Below are positions 41,348 through 51,039 of a stretch of 64,000 bases of DNA, one piece after another. This DNA comes from Anaerophilus nitritigenes. Its GTDB lineage: Bacteria; Bacillota; Clostridia; Peptostreptococcales; Thermotaleaceae. Under the pieces are notes generated by a model. The model worked only from the letters and a program-made list of their open reading frames with translations. It made no database searches and was not told where the DNA came from. A program made the translations under genes and the position numbers. Positions within the stretch are counted from its first letter, which is position 1; each line of letters opens with the position of its first letter. Where the stretch lies: the NCBI RefSeq assembly GCF_004138215.1, contig NZ_RYYS01000020.1:1-64000 (forward strand), written 5' to 3'.

Positions 41348-43345
41348 ATGACAAAATCCATAATGGAAAAAATATCTTCTCATGAAGCTGTTTTTTCATT
41401 GGATATTGGAACAAAGAGTATAACTGGAATTGTTGCAAAAAAACAAGATGAAAAGTTTATTATAGTAGATACGGAGATCATGGAATATTCTGAACGTGCT
41501 ATGTATGACGGACAAATTCATGATATTGATAAAGTAGCTTTGGCAGCTAAAATAGTAAAAGAAAAATTAGAAGAAAGATTGGGATTTCCTTTAACAGAAG
41601 TAGCTATTGCAGCAGCTGGTAGAGCATTAAAAACTCATAGAGTTCAAGTGAGTATGGAGATTGATTCTACAAAAGAAGTTGATCAAGCTATGATTCAAAG
41701 CCTGGAAATAGAAGGAATTCAAAAAGCTCAAACAATATTAGATGGCGAAAATATGAAGGATGTAAAATACTATTGTGTAGGACATACAGTAATTAATTAT
41801 TATTTAAATGGAAGTATGATTACATCCTTAAAAGGACATAGGGGAGATAAAATAGAAGCAGATATATTGGCTACTTTCTTACCTCATGTAGTTGTAGATA
41901 GCTTGTATGCAGTAATGGATAAAATAAGACTTGAGGTAGTTTATTTAACTTTAGAGCCTATTGCAGCTATTCATGTAGCTATACCCCCTAAAGTAAGACT
42001 TTTGAACTTAGCTTTAGTAGATATTGGAGCAGGTACATCAGATATTGCACTTACACAAGATGGGACTATAATATCTTACGCTATGGCATCTGTTGCAGGA
42101 GATGAGATTACAGAAGCTATTGCAAGGGAATTTTTACTAGATTTTGATACAGCTGAAAAATTGAAAATAGATTTAAATCAAAATGAAAGCCATACCTTTG
42201 AAGATATTGTAGGTATTTCTTATACTATGACTACAGAAGAAATTATAAAAAAAATTGCTCCATCTATAGAAAATCTTGCAAGAGAAATTTCACAAAAGAT
42301 TATAGAATATAATGGAAAAGCTCCTAGTGCTGTATTCTGTATAGGGGGAGGAAGTCAAATTCCAACACTAACTCAATATATAGCAGAGGATTTAGGATTA
42401 AAGAAAGAGAGGGTAGTAGTAAGAGGAACAGAGATTATACAAAATATAGAGTTTTTATGTGAAAAATTACAAGGACCAGAGTTTATTACACCTATAGGGA
42501 TTTGTATGATTAGTACGAAAGAACAGGACGAAAATTTCATTAAAGTTGGTGTTAATGAAAAAACAGTAAAATTATTCCAAACAAAGGAACTGTTTGTATC
42601 TGATGCTTTAATTAAAGCAGGAATCAGTGCAAAGCAATTGATTGGAAGAAGAGGAAAAAGTTTAAATATTTTTATAAATGGTGAAAAAAAATCTATCAAA
42701 GGAACTTTTGGAGAATCATCTAAAATTTATGTGAATGGAAAATTAGCTAATTTAGATGAAAAAATTAATCATATGGATCAAATTATATTTCATCCTTCGG
42801 TAGATGGAGAGGATGGAGCTTTGTCTCTAAAGGATTTTATAGAAGATATAGGAGTCGTAAGATTTAATAATTTAGATATTCAATTGGTGAGTAATGTATT
42901 AATCAATGAAGAGAAAAAAGATATGGATTATATTTTTGAGGATGATGATAAAATAACTACGATGGAGATTTATCAGGTATCAGATGTTTTAAATAAATTT
43001 AATATAGAAGAAGATAAATATGATATTTATGTAAATGGAATAGAAACCGATTCAAATTGGATACTTAAAAATAAAGATGAAATTGTGATTTGTGAAAAAA
43101 AAGAGAAAATAGATAAACAGACAGTTAGTGTGAACGAAGATACAATAAAGATAATAGTAAATAATAAAGAAATAGAAATGCTTAAAAAAGGAAAAGAATT
43201 TATTTTTGTAGATATATTTGATTATTTTGATTTTGATAGAACAAAAGCTCAAGGAACACTCATTATGGAATTAAATGGAGAGAGAGCCGCTTATACCGAT
43301 TCTATTCAAGATGGAGATAGGATAGAAATATATTGGAAAAAATGA
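41348..43345 (+). CDS. FtsA-like actin-fold ATPase with C-terminal beta-grasp repeats
   Basis: A 665-residue protein. Residues about 10-390 are the FtsA/PilM actin-like fold with phosphate loops SLDIGTKSITG and VDIGAGTSDIAL and the adenosine motif FCIGGGSQIP. The last 230 residues hold three similar units, each with a (Y/E)xNGxx segment and an I-x-x-x-D-x-I pattern (KIYVNGKLANLDEKINHMDQ, DIYVNGIETDSNWILKNKDE, MELNGERAAYTDSIQDGDRI), reading as ubiquitin-like beta-grasp domains. The protein may organise division or sporulation. The ATG at 41348 with AAGAGGTG upstream is favoured over the TTG at 41330. The canonical FtsA C-terminal amphipathic helix is absent. Confidence 0.8.
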   Translation: MTKSIMEKISSHEAVFSLDIGTKSITGIVAKKQDEKFIIVDTEIMEYSERAMYDGQIHDIDKVALAAKIVKEKLEERLGFPLTEVAIAAAGRALKTHRVQVSMEIDSTKEVDQAMIQSLEIEGIQKAQTILDGENMKDVKYYCVGHTVINYYLNGSMITSLKGHRGDKIEADILATFLPHVVVDSLYAVMDKIRLEVVYLTLEPIAAIHVAIPPKVRLLNLALVDIGAGTSDIALTQDGTIISYAMASVAGDEITEAIAREFLLDFDTAEKLKIDLNQNESHTFEDIVGISYTMTTEEIIKKIAPSIENLAREISQKIIEYNGKAPSAVFCIGGGSQIPTLTQYIAEDLGLKKERVVVRGTEIIQNIEFLCEKLQGPEFITPIGICMISTKEQDENFIKVGVNEKTVKLFQTKELFVSDALIKAGISAKQLIGRRGKSLNIFINGEKKSIKGTFGESSKIYVNGKLANLDEKINHMDQIIFHPSVDGEDGALSLKDFIEDIGVVRFNNLDIQLVSNVLINEEKKDMDYIFEDDDKITTMEIYQVSDVLNKFNIEEDKYDIYVNGIETDSNWILKNKDEIVICEKKEKIDKQTVSVNEDTIKIIVNNKEIEMLKKGKEFIFVDIFDYFDFDRTKAQGTLIMELNGERAAYTDSIQDGDRIEIYWKK

Positions 43346-43370
43346 ACTAGAGCATAGCTCTAGTAATTTT
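43346..43370 (+). terminator. Terminator after FtsA-like gene
   Basis: An 8-bp stem (43346-43353 with 43357-43364), 3-base loop, then T-rich sequence. Confidence 0.75.
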
Positions 43371-43638
43371 TTGTGAAATTAAAAAAAGAGAGGGAAAAAA
43401 TTCCCTCATCTTAAAAAGGGGGAAAAAACTGTGGGGGGGGGTTGTTCACTACATAGTATGCATGTACAAAAAAAATGTTACACAAAATGGAAAAGCGATA
43501 TAAAATAATCCTCTATGCTATGAAATAAATATGATGTATAGTAATAAGGAAAACTATATTATTTGTACTATAGATATAAGTTATTTAATACAATAGTATA
43601 TATAATATTGATCGCAGAATTAGAAAGGAGGAGTTAGT
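43371..43638. other. Intergenic region with second hairpin and G-run
   Basis: This gap has a second small hairpin (43390-43396 with 43401-43407), a five-G run near 43418-43422 and a nine-G run at 43433-43441. Runs of G are rare in this AT-rich window. Nothing coding was found and no promoter is sure. Confidence 0.5.
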
Positions 43639-45090
43639 TTGAGCGAAAATGTAAAGAGTAAAGAAAAGAAATTAAAGCTTGGTACTGGTCTTATTATTGT
43701 CTTATTAAGTTTTCTTTTGTCAATTACGGCAATTGGATTCTTTTTATTATATCAAGATACTATTTATGATGGTGTAACAATAGAGAATCTAGATGTTGGG
43801 GGAATTTCTATTACAGAAGCTCAGCAAAAAGCTAAAAAGTATTTTGACAATATGTCGATAGAAGGAAAAATTGATTTTTCATATGGAGATAAGAATTGGG
43901 AAGTGAATAGTAAAGAGATTGGATATACGTATGATTATACAAAAGCTGTTCATGAAGCTTATCAAATTGGAAGAGAGGGAAGTTATTTTGAAAGATTGCA
44001 GACTATTCTTTCGTTATATAAAAATCCTCATTCTATAAGATTAAAAGCTATTTATGACAATGAAAAAATGAATCAATTTATATATGCTATTGAAAATGAA
44101 ATTAATAAAAAGGAGAAGGATGCAACAATCATAAGAAGTGGTGGAAAATTTCATATTACAAATGAAGTGGTTGGATTGCAGTTGGATGTGAAAAAAACTC
44201 AAGAGCTTTTATTGGAATCATTTAAAAATACAAAACTTCAAGAGGATATATACATTCAATTACCTATATCTAATATTTCGCCTAAGATTAGTGCAGAGAG
44301 TTTAAGTATGATTCAAGATTTACTAGGAGAGTATGAAACTACTTTTAATGCTTCTAGTACAAGTAGAACTGAAAATATAAGATTGTCTTCACAAGCTATC
44401 AATGGAACTATTTTAATGCCTACAGAAGTTTTTTCTTTTAATGAAATTGTAGGACCAAGAAGTAAAGAAAAAGGATATCAAGGAGCTATAGTGATCTTTG
44501 AAGGGGAATTTGTAGAAGGATTAGGAGGTGGAGTGTGTCAGACTTCTAGTACTTTATATAATGCAGTACTTTTAAGTAATTTGGATATTGTACAAAGAGT
44601 AAAACATACTATTCCTTCTACGTATGTTCCAAAAGGAAGAGATGCAACTGTATCTTATGGAGTATTAGACTTTAAATTTAAAAATTCAACTGCAAATCCA
44701 ATTTATATAGAGAGCTATGTTAGTGGAAATAAGGTTAAATTTAGAATTTATGGACATAAAGCAGATTCAAGGAGAGTGCAAATTCAATCTATAGAAAATG
44801 AAGTGATCAAAAGACCAATAGAGGTAAAATATGATCCTACACTTTTGGAAGGAAAAGAACAGATAGTAGACAAAGGAAGAGATGGATATAAAGTTACTAC
44901 CTATAAAATTGTATATGAAAACAACCAAGAAATAGAGAAGAAAAAAATTTCAAGTGATTACTATAAGCCTAAAAAACAAATTGTTATGAAGGGAACTAAA
45001 AAAATAACTCCATCTAATTCTGTAAAGGTTCAAAATAAAGAGGATCATAAGGATACAAATATTCCTTCTCATGATCAGACTATTTATTGA
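43639..45090 (+). CDS. VanW-family membrane-anchored cell-wall protein
   Basis: A 483-residue protein with one N-terminal membrane helix (about 18-40), a peptidoglycan-binding-like region (about 45-230, typical of YoaR) and a VanW domain (about 255-390) with FSFNEIVGPRSKEKGYQGA and EGLGGGVCQTSSTLYNAVL. A G5-like tail follows. VanW proteins sit outside the membrane; their role in cell wall metabolism is not established. The start is TTG at 43639 with AAAGGAGGAG upstream. Confidence 0.88.
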   Translation: MSENVKSKEKKLKLGTGLIIVLLSFLLSITAIGFFLLYQDTIYDGVTIENLDVGGISITEAQQKAKKYFDNMSIEGKIDFSYGDKNWEVNSKEIGYTYDYTKAVHEAYQIGREGSYFERLQTILSLYKNPHSIRLKAIYDNEKMNQFIYAIENEINKKEKDATIIRSGGKFHITNEVVGLQLDVKKTQELLLESFKNTKLQEDIYIQLPISNISPKISAESLSMIQDLLGEYETTFNASSTSRTENIRLSSQAINGTILMPTEVFSFNEIVGPRSKEKGYQGAIVIFEGEFVEGLGGGVCQTSSTLYNAVLLSNLDIVQRVKHTIPSTYVPKGRDATVSYGVLDFKFKNSTANPIYIESYVSGNKVKFRIYGHKADSRRVQIQSIENEVIKRPIEVKYDPTLLEGKEQIVDKGRDGYKVTTYKIVYENNQEIEKKKISSDYYKPKKQIVMKGTKKITPSNSVKVQNKEDHKDTNIPSHDQTIY

Positions 45091-45114
45091 TACAAAAGAT
45101 AAAGAGGTGAAGGA

Positions 45115-45804
45115 ATGGGAGTACCACCATTATATGATAAAGAAGTTCATTGTCCTGTATGCAAAAATATATTTTCTACAAAGAAGGTAAGGAGCTCAGC
45201 CATTCGAATAGATAAAAGAGATACGGACTTTTGTGTTTATTATAAAGGGGTCAATCCTATTTATTATGGAGTATTTGTATGTCCTAATTGTGGATATAGT
45301 GCACTAGAGAGTGTATTCCAAGAAATTAATCCTTCAGGAAAAAAAATAATCCAAGAAAATATTTCAAACTATTGGGTACAAAGAAGTTATGGAGAGGAAA
45401 GAACTATTTATGAAACGATAGAAACCTATAAACTTGCTATAGCTTGCGCTCAATTGTTAAATCAAAAAAGAGGAATCTTAGGAAACTTGTGTCTTAGAGT
45501 GGCTTGGATGTATAGGTATATTGGGAATGAAAGAGAAATACACTTTATTGAGCATGCAACAATTTGTTTTGAAGAAGCATTTCTTTATGAGTCATTGCCT
45601 ATAGGGAATATGGATGAAGTATCTTTAATGTATTTATTAGGTGAACTCAATAGAAGACTAAAAAAGTATGATGAGTCTATTGATTGGTTTAATAAAACAG
45701 TGAATAACAGAGCAATTAAGCAAAAAAAGAAATTAGATGTACAAGCAAGAGAACAATGGAGAATTGCTAAAGAAGCATATAGACAACAAAAAGAAGAAGA
45801 ATAA
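45115..45804 (+). CDS. DUF2225 protein
   Basis: A 229-residue protein with two zinc-ribbon-like CPxC pairs (CPVCKNIF and CPNCGYSALESVF) at the N-terminus and helical repeats resembling TPR in the second half (AWMYRYIGNEREIHFIEHATICFEEAF, DESIDWFNKTV). This fits DUF2225, of unknown function. It lies 24 bases after the VanW-type gene, so the two are likely co-expressed. AGAGGTGAAGGA precedes the ATG. Confidence 0.85.
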   Translation: MGVPPLYDKEVHCPVCKNIFSTKKVRSSAIRIDKRDTDFCVYYKGVNPIYYGVFVCPNCGYSALESVFQEINPSGKKIIQENISNYWVQRSYGEERTIYETIETYKLAIACAQLLNQKRGILGNLCLRVAWMYRYIGNEREIHFIEHATICFEEAFLYESLPIGNMDEVSLMYLLGELNRRLKKYDESIDWFNKTVNNRAIKQKKKLDVQAREQWRIAKEAYRQQKEEE

Positions 45805-45838
45805 AAGTTACTACAAATAAGTAGTAACTTTATTTTTT
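45804..45838 (+). terminator. Terminator after DUF2225 gene
   Basis: An 11-bp stem (45804-45814 with 45821-45831) with a following T run. Confidence 0.88.
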
Positions 45839-45919
45839 TAGAAATATAAAGAACAAATTTGTAGTATATATGTACTAAGAGTGTGGAAAAAATAGAGAGA
45901 TGATATAGGGGGGAGAATC

Positions 45920-47269
45920 ATGCATCCACTTTTTGTTACCATAGGAATATTAGAGCTTATGAGAAGAGGAGGGCAAGAAATAAAAAAGCCTATTGTATTT
46001 GTACCAGGCCTTTATGGATCTATGGGAGAAGATATTATTCCAGGTACTGGTGAATGGGGATTTGGAATGGCAGCTTCTATTTATGAACCTTTTATACAGA
46101 TACTAATGGATATGGGATATGAAAAGGACAAAGATTTATTTACTTGCTTTTATGACTGGCGAAAAGATTGTGCATTTTGTGCTCAAGAATATCTTCAAAA
46201 AACAATTGATCAAGCTAAAACTCAAACAAAAAGTAAAAAGGTGAATTTGATTTGTCATAGTATGGGAGGATTAGTAGCAAGGGCTTATGTACAAGGGCAA
46301 GATTATGGTTATGATGTAGAACAGTTAATTTTTATAGGAACACCCAATGGAGGAGCTGCAAATGCTTATTATTTTTGGGCAGGTGGAAAACTTCCATATG
46401 AAAAAAATATAAAATCTAGTATATTTTCTACATTATTAGAAGGGTATCTTTGGATATTGGAAAAAAAATATAAAAATGAAAATACTATGGAGGTGATTTA
46501 TAAGCATTTACAAGGAGTAAAAGATTTACTACCTAGTAAGACATATGGAGATTATCTTTATTATATAGATCATAATCAAAATATGAAATATATTCCTTAT
46601 GAAAAAATGAATCATCATAATAATTTTTTGGATGAATTGAATGAAAAAAAACACATTCTTAAAAATAGAAAAATAAAAGTTACTTTAATTGGAGGAAAAA
46701 GTATAGATACCAATCAAAAACTACAAGTAGATAGAAGATACAAAAGCGAGGAAGAGAAATGGAAGGATGGAAAAGTAGTGAGTTCATCTCAATCAAAGGA
46801 AGGGGATGGAACAGTACTTTTAAATAGCTTGTGTGAGATAGAAGGAGATACTTATGTTTTTGAATCAAATCATACTGATATTTTACAAAAATGCAAATTT
46901 ATTCTTCAGGAAAAATTAGGAATAAAAGAAGTTGTATCTTATAAAGAAACAACACCATCATTCAATGAATATGTAAGCATTTTAGTAAGTGGAAAAGGAC
47001 AGATTTGGATTAAAAGTTATGATAGAGGAGATAATATCTTATTATATGATGGAACAAAGCGTCATAAAGATGTATATGTACAAAAGATGGATGAGAAAAA
47101 TATATGGATATTTATAAAAGGTTTCTCTCAAAAATATTTGTATATGGAATACATTCCTATGGAAAAAGAACCAATAGAGATTATGATTAGGGATCATCTA
47201 GGGAGAAAGAAAAAAATTCAAGAAAGAAAAGGATACATGCAACAAGCTTATAAAATTAGTTTATCCTAG
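45920..47269 (+). CDS. Lipase-like alpha/beta hydrolase (PGAP1/LCAT-type)
   Basis: A 449-residue hydrolase. The core starts at PIVFVPGLYGSMGEDI and carries the nucleophile elbow CHSMGGLVARAY (Ser114) and the strand FIGTPNGG. It resembles PGAP1/LCAT-type lipases and esterases. No clear signal peptide is present, so it may be cytosolic. A later aspartate and a histidine (near EGDGTVLL and SNHTDIL) could complete the triad. The last part (residues about 340-449) is a beta-rich domain I do not recognise. GGGGGGAGAATC precedes the ATG. Substrate unknown. Confidence 0.85.
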   Translation: MHPLFVTIGILELMRRGGQEIKKPIVFVPGLYGSMGEDIIPGTGEWGFGMAASIYEPFIQILMDMGYEKDKDLFTCFYDWRKDCAFCAQEYLQKTIDQAKTQTKSKKVNLICHSMGGLVARAYVQGQDYGYDVEQLIFIGTPNGGAANAYYFWAGGKLPYEKNIKSSIFSTLLEGYLWILEKKYKNENTMEVIYKHLQGVKDLLPSKTYGDYLYYIDHNQNMKYIPYEKMNHHNNFLDELNEKKHILKNRKIKVTLIGGKSIDTNQKLQVDRRYKSEEEKWKDGKVVSSSQSKEGDGTVLLNSLCEIEGDTYVFESNHTDILQKCKFILQEKLGIKEVVSYKETTPSFNEYVSILVSGKGQIWIKSYDRGDNILLYDGTKRHKDVYVQKMDEKNIWIFIKGFSQKYLYMEYIPMEKEPIEIMIRDHLGRKKKIQERKGYMQQAYKISLS

Positions 47270-47313
47270 AATTGCATATACAGAAAAAATTTGATATAGT
47301 TAAGAAGATATTT

Positions 47314-47339
47314 TGTCCCTTATAGGGGCATATTTTTTT
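47314..47339 (+). terminator. Terminator before cobU
   Basis: TGTCCC (47314-47319) pairs with GGGGCA (47325-47330), followed by a run of seven T broken by one A. It closes the hydrolase transcript. Confidence 0.75.
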
Positions 47340-47404
47340 GAAGATCTATATAATTTTACAATATTAAAATAATAGGTAACTTAAAAAAAGTAAGAGGTGA
47401 TTTT

Positions 47405-47965
47405 ATGGAAGGAAAAATTACTCTTGTAACAGGTGGAGCCAGAAGTGGAAAAAGTAGTTATGCAGAAAATCTTGCAAAAACTTCAAAGGGTTTGGTAGCT
47501 TATTTAGCCACAGCTATTGCATTTGATGAGGGAATGAAAGATAGAATTAAAAAGCATAGAGACTTAAGACCTAGTGAGTGGACAACTTATGAAGGATATA
47601 AGGATTTATATAAAATAATAGGAGAGATAGGTACAAAACATAAAACTATTCTTTTAGATTGTGTAACCATCATGACAACAAATTTAATGTTTGAGTGTGA
47701 AGAAGATTGGGAAAATATAAGTCATGAAAAAATAGATGAAGTAGAAAACTATATTCAGGATCAAATGATCAAACTGATAGAAGAGATTAAAAAAAATAAT
47801 ATTTGGGGTATCATGGTTACCAATGAAGTTGGAATGGGTATTGTTCCTGAAAATAGAATGTCTCGTATTTTTAGAGATATAGCAGGAAGAATCAACCAAA
47901 TGATTGCAAAAAAAGCAGATGAAGTATACTTTACAGTATCTGGTATTCCTATGAAGATTAAGTAG
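47405..47965 (+). CDS. cobU: Adenosylcobinamide kinase/guanylyltransferase
   Basis: A 186-residue bifunctional enzyme of the cobalamin nucleotide loop that phosphorylates adenosylcobinamide and attaches GMP. It has the Walker A GGARSGKSS, the helix AENLAKTSKGLVAYLATAIAFDEGM, the motif HRDLRPSEWTTYE (His for GMP transfer), and LLDCVTIMTTNLMFE. It is followed by cobS and cobC, which complete the loop. GAGGTGATTTT precedes the ATG. Confidence 0.95.
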   Translation: MEGKITLVTGGARSGKSSYAENLAKTSKGLVAYLATAIAFDEGMKDRIKKHRDLRPSEWTTYEGYKDLYKIIGEIGTKHKTILLDCVTIMTTNLMFECEEDWENISHEKIDEVENYIQDQMIKLIEEIKKNNIWGIMVTNEVGMGIVPENRMSRIFRDIAGRINQMIAKKADEVYFTVSGIPMKIK

Positions 47966-47975
47966 GAGGGGGCTT

Positions 47976-48716
47976 ATGAAAAGGTTAATTTTAATGATAC
48001 AATTTTTTACAAGAATTCCTATTTATGCAAATTTAGAAGTGACAGAAGAAGATTTTTCAGAGGGAATTATTTACTTTCCTTTGGTAGGATTGATTATTGG
48101 AATGTTTATGGTATCGTTATATTATATAGGGTATCGATTAGGAGGGATTGTTTTAGGAAGTGTTCTTTGTGTAACAGGAGAGGTGTTTATTACAGGAGGA
48201 CTTCATTTGGATGGATTAGGAGATACTTTTGATGGGATATATAGTAATCGTCCTAAAGATCAGATTCTAGAAATTATGAAAGATAGTAGACTTGGAACCA
48301 ATGCTGCTTTAGCTATATTTTTAACGCTTTTATTAAAAATATCATTTATTTCTTCACTTCCAATTCCATATGTTTATGGTATATTGATTGTGATGCCTAC
48401 TTTTGCAAAATTATGTGTTATATATGCAGCAAGATTTTCTACTTATGCAAGAACAAGTGGAATGGGAAATTTCTTTATAGGAAAAACAAATAATAAACAT
48501 GTGATGATCGCTATTTTATTTTCTATACTTATAGGTTTAATTCATGCACAGTCTCTTCCGTTCATACTAGTAGGGTATTTATTTAGTATAGGATATGTAA
48601 AACATATTACAGGAAAGATTGGTGGTATGACAGGAGATACTTTAGGTGCTATATCTGAACTTGCAGAAATTGTTTATTTATTTTATTTTTTAATTTTAGA
48701 AAAGGTGATTTTATGA
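47976..48716 (+). CDS. cobS: Cobalamin (5'-phosphate) synthase
   Basis: Integral membrane synthase of 246 residues joining adenosylcobinamide-GDP to alpha-ribazole (phosphate). It shows FTRIPIYANLEVTEEDFSEGIIYFPLVGLIIG and the metal site GGLHLDGLGDTFDGIYSNRPKDQILEIMKDSRLGTNAALA, plus several membrane helices. It starts 10 bases after cobU and its stop overlaps cobC (ATGA). Confidence 0.95.
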   Translation: MKRLILMIQFFTRIPIYANLEVTEEDFSEGIIYFPLVGLIIGMFMVSLYYIGYRLGGIVLGSVLCVTGEVFITGGLHLDGLGDTFDGIYSNRPKDQILEIMKDSRLGTNAALAIFLTLLLKISFISSLPIPYVYGILIVMPTFAKLCVIYAARFSTYARTSGMGNFFIGKTNNKHVMIAILFSILIGLIHAQSLPFILVGYLFSIGYVKHITGKIGGMTGDTLGAISELAEIVYLFYFLILEKVIL

Positions 48717-49300
48717 ATCTAATTTTAGTAAGACATGGAGAAATAGAAGAAAATCATAAAGCATTATATTGTGGATTTACAGATTCTGCTTTAACTGAGA
48801 GAGGGATTTTACAAGCTAAAGAGATGAGTGAGCAATTAAAAGAAGAAAAGATTGATATGATTGTGAGTAGTAACCTAAAAAGAGCAATAAAAACAGCTCA
48901 GATGATTCATCAGCATCATAAAGTAAAGATCATTGAAGATGAAAATTTAAGGGAAATGAATTTTGGACTATGGGAAGGATTAAGTTATCATACAATAAAA
49001 GAAAAATATCCAAAAGAACTGCAAAAGTGGCAAGAAGATTGGATAGGCTATAGAGTTCCTAAAGGAGAAAGTTTAGCACAAATGTATGAGAGAGTAGTAG
49101 AATGCATAAAAAGAATACGAAAAGAGTATAAAAATCAAAACATTTTAATTGTATCTCATGCAGGATGTATTCGTGCTATCATATCTTATTTAGTAGGAAA
49201 CGGGGTTGAGGATTATTGGAAATATAAAATAGAAAATTGTAGAGTAACCAAAATTGAAATTGTAGATGATTTTCCTGTACTAACAGCCCTAAATCAATAA
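48713..49300 (+). CDS. cobC: Alpha-ribazole phosphatase (histidine phosphatase)
   Basis: A 195-residue histidine phosphatase. The RHGEIEENHKALYCGFTDSALTERG motif has the catalytic His; IVSSNLKRAIKTAQ, REMNFGLWEGLSY and IVSHAGCIRAIISYLVG follow. In this context it removes the 5'-phosphate from alpha-ribazole phosphate or cobalamin phosphate. The family also contains phosphoglycerate mutases, but the cobalamin operon position supports CobC. The ATG overlaps the cobS stop. Confidence 0.9.
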   Translation: MNLILVRHGEIEENHKALYCGFTDSALTERGILQAKEMSEQLKEEKIDMIVSSNLKRAIKTAQMIHQHHKVKIIEDENLREMNFGLWEGLSYHTIKEKYPKELQKWQEDWIGYRVPKGESLAQMYERVVECIKRIRKEYKNQNILIVSHAGCIRAIISYLVGNGVEDYWKYKIENCRVTKIEIVDDFPVLTALNQ

Positions 49301-49377
49301 TAAAAAATAAATACACATATATAATATTGAAATAAAAAAGATATTTTGATACCATGAAATAAGACAAATAAGTGAGA

Positions 49378-49535
49378 ACAGGTGTTATAAGATTTAAAAA
49401 GGAAGTTCGGTGAAAATCCGACACAGCCCCCGCTACTGTAAGTGAGGATGAAATCGACAAAATGTCACTTGGTGATTGATCTGAGGAAGGCGTCGAAAGT
49501 AAGGTGATTCACGAGTCAGGATACTTGCCTGTTTT
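49378..49535 (+). ncRNA. Cobalamin riboswitch
   Basis: A B12-sensing RNA. The conserved AAGTTCGGTGAAAATCCGAC (49403-49422), CAGCCCCCGCTACTGTAAGTG (49424-49444), GAGGAAGG (49483-49490) and the B12-box segment AGTCAGGATACTTGCCTG (49514-49531) are all present in order. It lies 97 bases before the start of cbiA. When the coenzyme is bound, expression of the downstream operon should drop. Confidence 0.95.
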
Positions 49536-49589
49536 TATAAATTTTGTACCTTCGGCGGGAAGGGGAAATAGAACGATTCTACGTTTATG

Positions 49590-49621
49590 CCCTGACCATT
49601 GATGGTTGGGGTATTTTGTTT
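49590..49621 (+). terminator. Terminator in riboswitch expression platform
   Basis: CCCTGACCAT (49590-49599) pairs with ATGGTTGGGG (49602-49611), with two G-U pairs, followed by TATTTTGTTT. It lies between the riboswitch and the cbiA ribosome binding site and is the likely off-state terminator. Confidence 0.7.
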
Positions 49622-49638
49622 ATGAGGGGATGATCAAT

Positions 49639-51039
49639 ATGAACTTATCAAGATTTGTACTTGCTGGAACCCAAAGTGGCGTTGGAAAAACTACTGTGTC
49701 TATAGGAATAATGGCTGCTCTTACTAAAAGAGGCCTCGATGTAGCTCCATTTAAGGTAGGACCAGATTATATAGATCCAGCTTTTCATACATTTGTAACA
49801 AATAATCAATCAAGGAATCTAGATAGCTGGCTTTTAGATGAAGATATCATTAAAAAATTATTCGTAAAAAATGCAAAAGACAAGATTTCTATCATAGAAG
49901 GAGTTATGGGTCTTTATGATGGATATGGCACAAGTAAAGATGAGGGCAGTACGGCTCATGTATCTAAAATATTAAAATCACCAGTTGTTTTGATTGTAAA
50001 TGGAAAAGGTATATCTACTAGTGCAGCAGCACAAGTTTTAGGATATAAAATATATGATGAAGATGTAGATATTAAAGGTGTTATTTTAAATAATATATCA
50101 GGAGAGGCTCATTATGAGCTTTTAAAAGAAAGCATTGAAAGAGATACAAATATAAAATGTGTTGGATATTTAAAGCCTAATAAAAATATTTCGCTAGAAA
50201 GTAGGCATTTAGGACTCATTCCTAGTGGAGAAGTAAAAGATCTAAAGGAAAAAATAAATACAATTTCAGATATGGTAGAGGAGACTATTGATTTAGATGC
50301 TTTAATACAAATAGCTCAAGAAGCAGAGTCTGTAGAAGATTTTATATATGAAGAAGAAAAAACTGTAAAAGATGTAAACATTGGAGTAGCTTTTGATCAA
50401 GCATTTAATTTTTATTATCAAGACAACTTAGATCTTTTAAAAGAATTGGGAGCAAATCTTATTTATTTTAGTCCTTTAAGAGATAATGCTCTTCCTAAAA
50501 ATATTCATGGACTATATATAGGAGGAGGATTTCCAGAAGTTTTTGCAAAAGAGTTATCAAAGAATATTTCAATGAAGGAATCTATTAAAAAATCTATACA
50601 AAATGGAATGCCCACTTATGCAGAATGTGGAGGATTTATGTATCTTACAAAAGCCATTACTACATTAGAGGATGAAACTTATGAAATGGTTGGAATTTTT
50701 GATACGGTATCAAAGATGACAACAAGGCTTCAACGATTTGGATATGTACATGTAAATATAGATAAGCCTTGTAGTATTGCAAGGGAGAAAAGTTATATCA
50801 AAGCCCATGAATTTCATAGATCATTGATTGAAGAAAATGACACAATAGAATATGCTTATATTGTAGATAAAATTAAGAATGAACAAAAGATAAAAAGCTG
50901 GAAATGTGGAGTGAAGAAGTATAATGCATTAGGAGCATATGCTCATATTCATTTTTATAGTAATAAAAATATTGCAAAATCTTTTTTAAAAAATTGTTCG
51001 AATGATCAGGATAGGAGTGGTATAACTTATGAAAAATAA
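49639..51039 (+). CDS. cbiA: Cobyrinate a,c-diamide synthase
   Basis: A 466-residue glutamine amidotransferase of the DTBS/GATase type. The N-terminal P-loop is [15 protein letters not shown], and the C-terminal glutaminase part has the nucleophile in [10 protein letters not shown] and EFHRS. It amidates the a and c side chains with ATP and glutamine. The ATG at 49639 has GAGGGG nine bases upstream; an in-frame ATG at 49630 and TTG at 49606 are less likely. First gene under the B12 riboswitch; overlaps cbiP by 11 bases. Confidence 0.94.
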   Translation: MNLSRFVLAGTQSGVGKTTVSIGIMAALTKRGLDVAPFKVGPDYIDPAFHTFVTNNQSRNLDSWLLDEDIIKKLFVKNAKDKISIIEGVMGLYDGYGTSKDEGSTAHVSKILKSPVVLIVNGKGISTSAAAQVLGYKIYDEDVDIKGVILNNISGEAHYELLKESIERDTNIKCVGYLKPNKNISLESRHLGLIPSGEVKDLKEKINTISDMVEETIDLDALIQIAQEAESVEDFIYEEEKTVKDVNIGVAFDQAFNFYYQDNLDLLKELGANLIYFSPLRDNALPKNIHGLYIGGGFPEVFAKELSKNISMKESIKKSIQNGMPTYAECGGFMYLTKAITTLEDETYEMVGIFDTVSKMTTRLQRFGYVHVNIDKPCSIAREKSYIKAHEFHRSLIEENDTIEYAYIVDKIKNEQKIKSWKCGVKKYNALGAYAHIHFYSNKNIAKSFLKNCSNDQDRSGITYEK

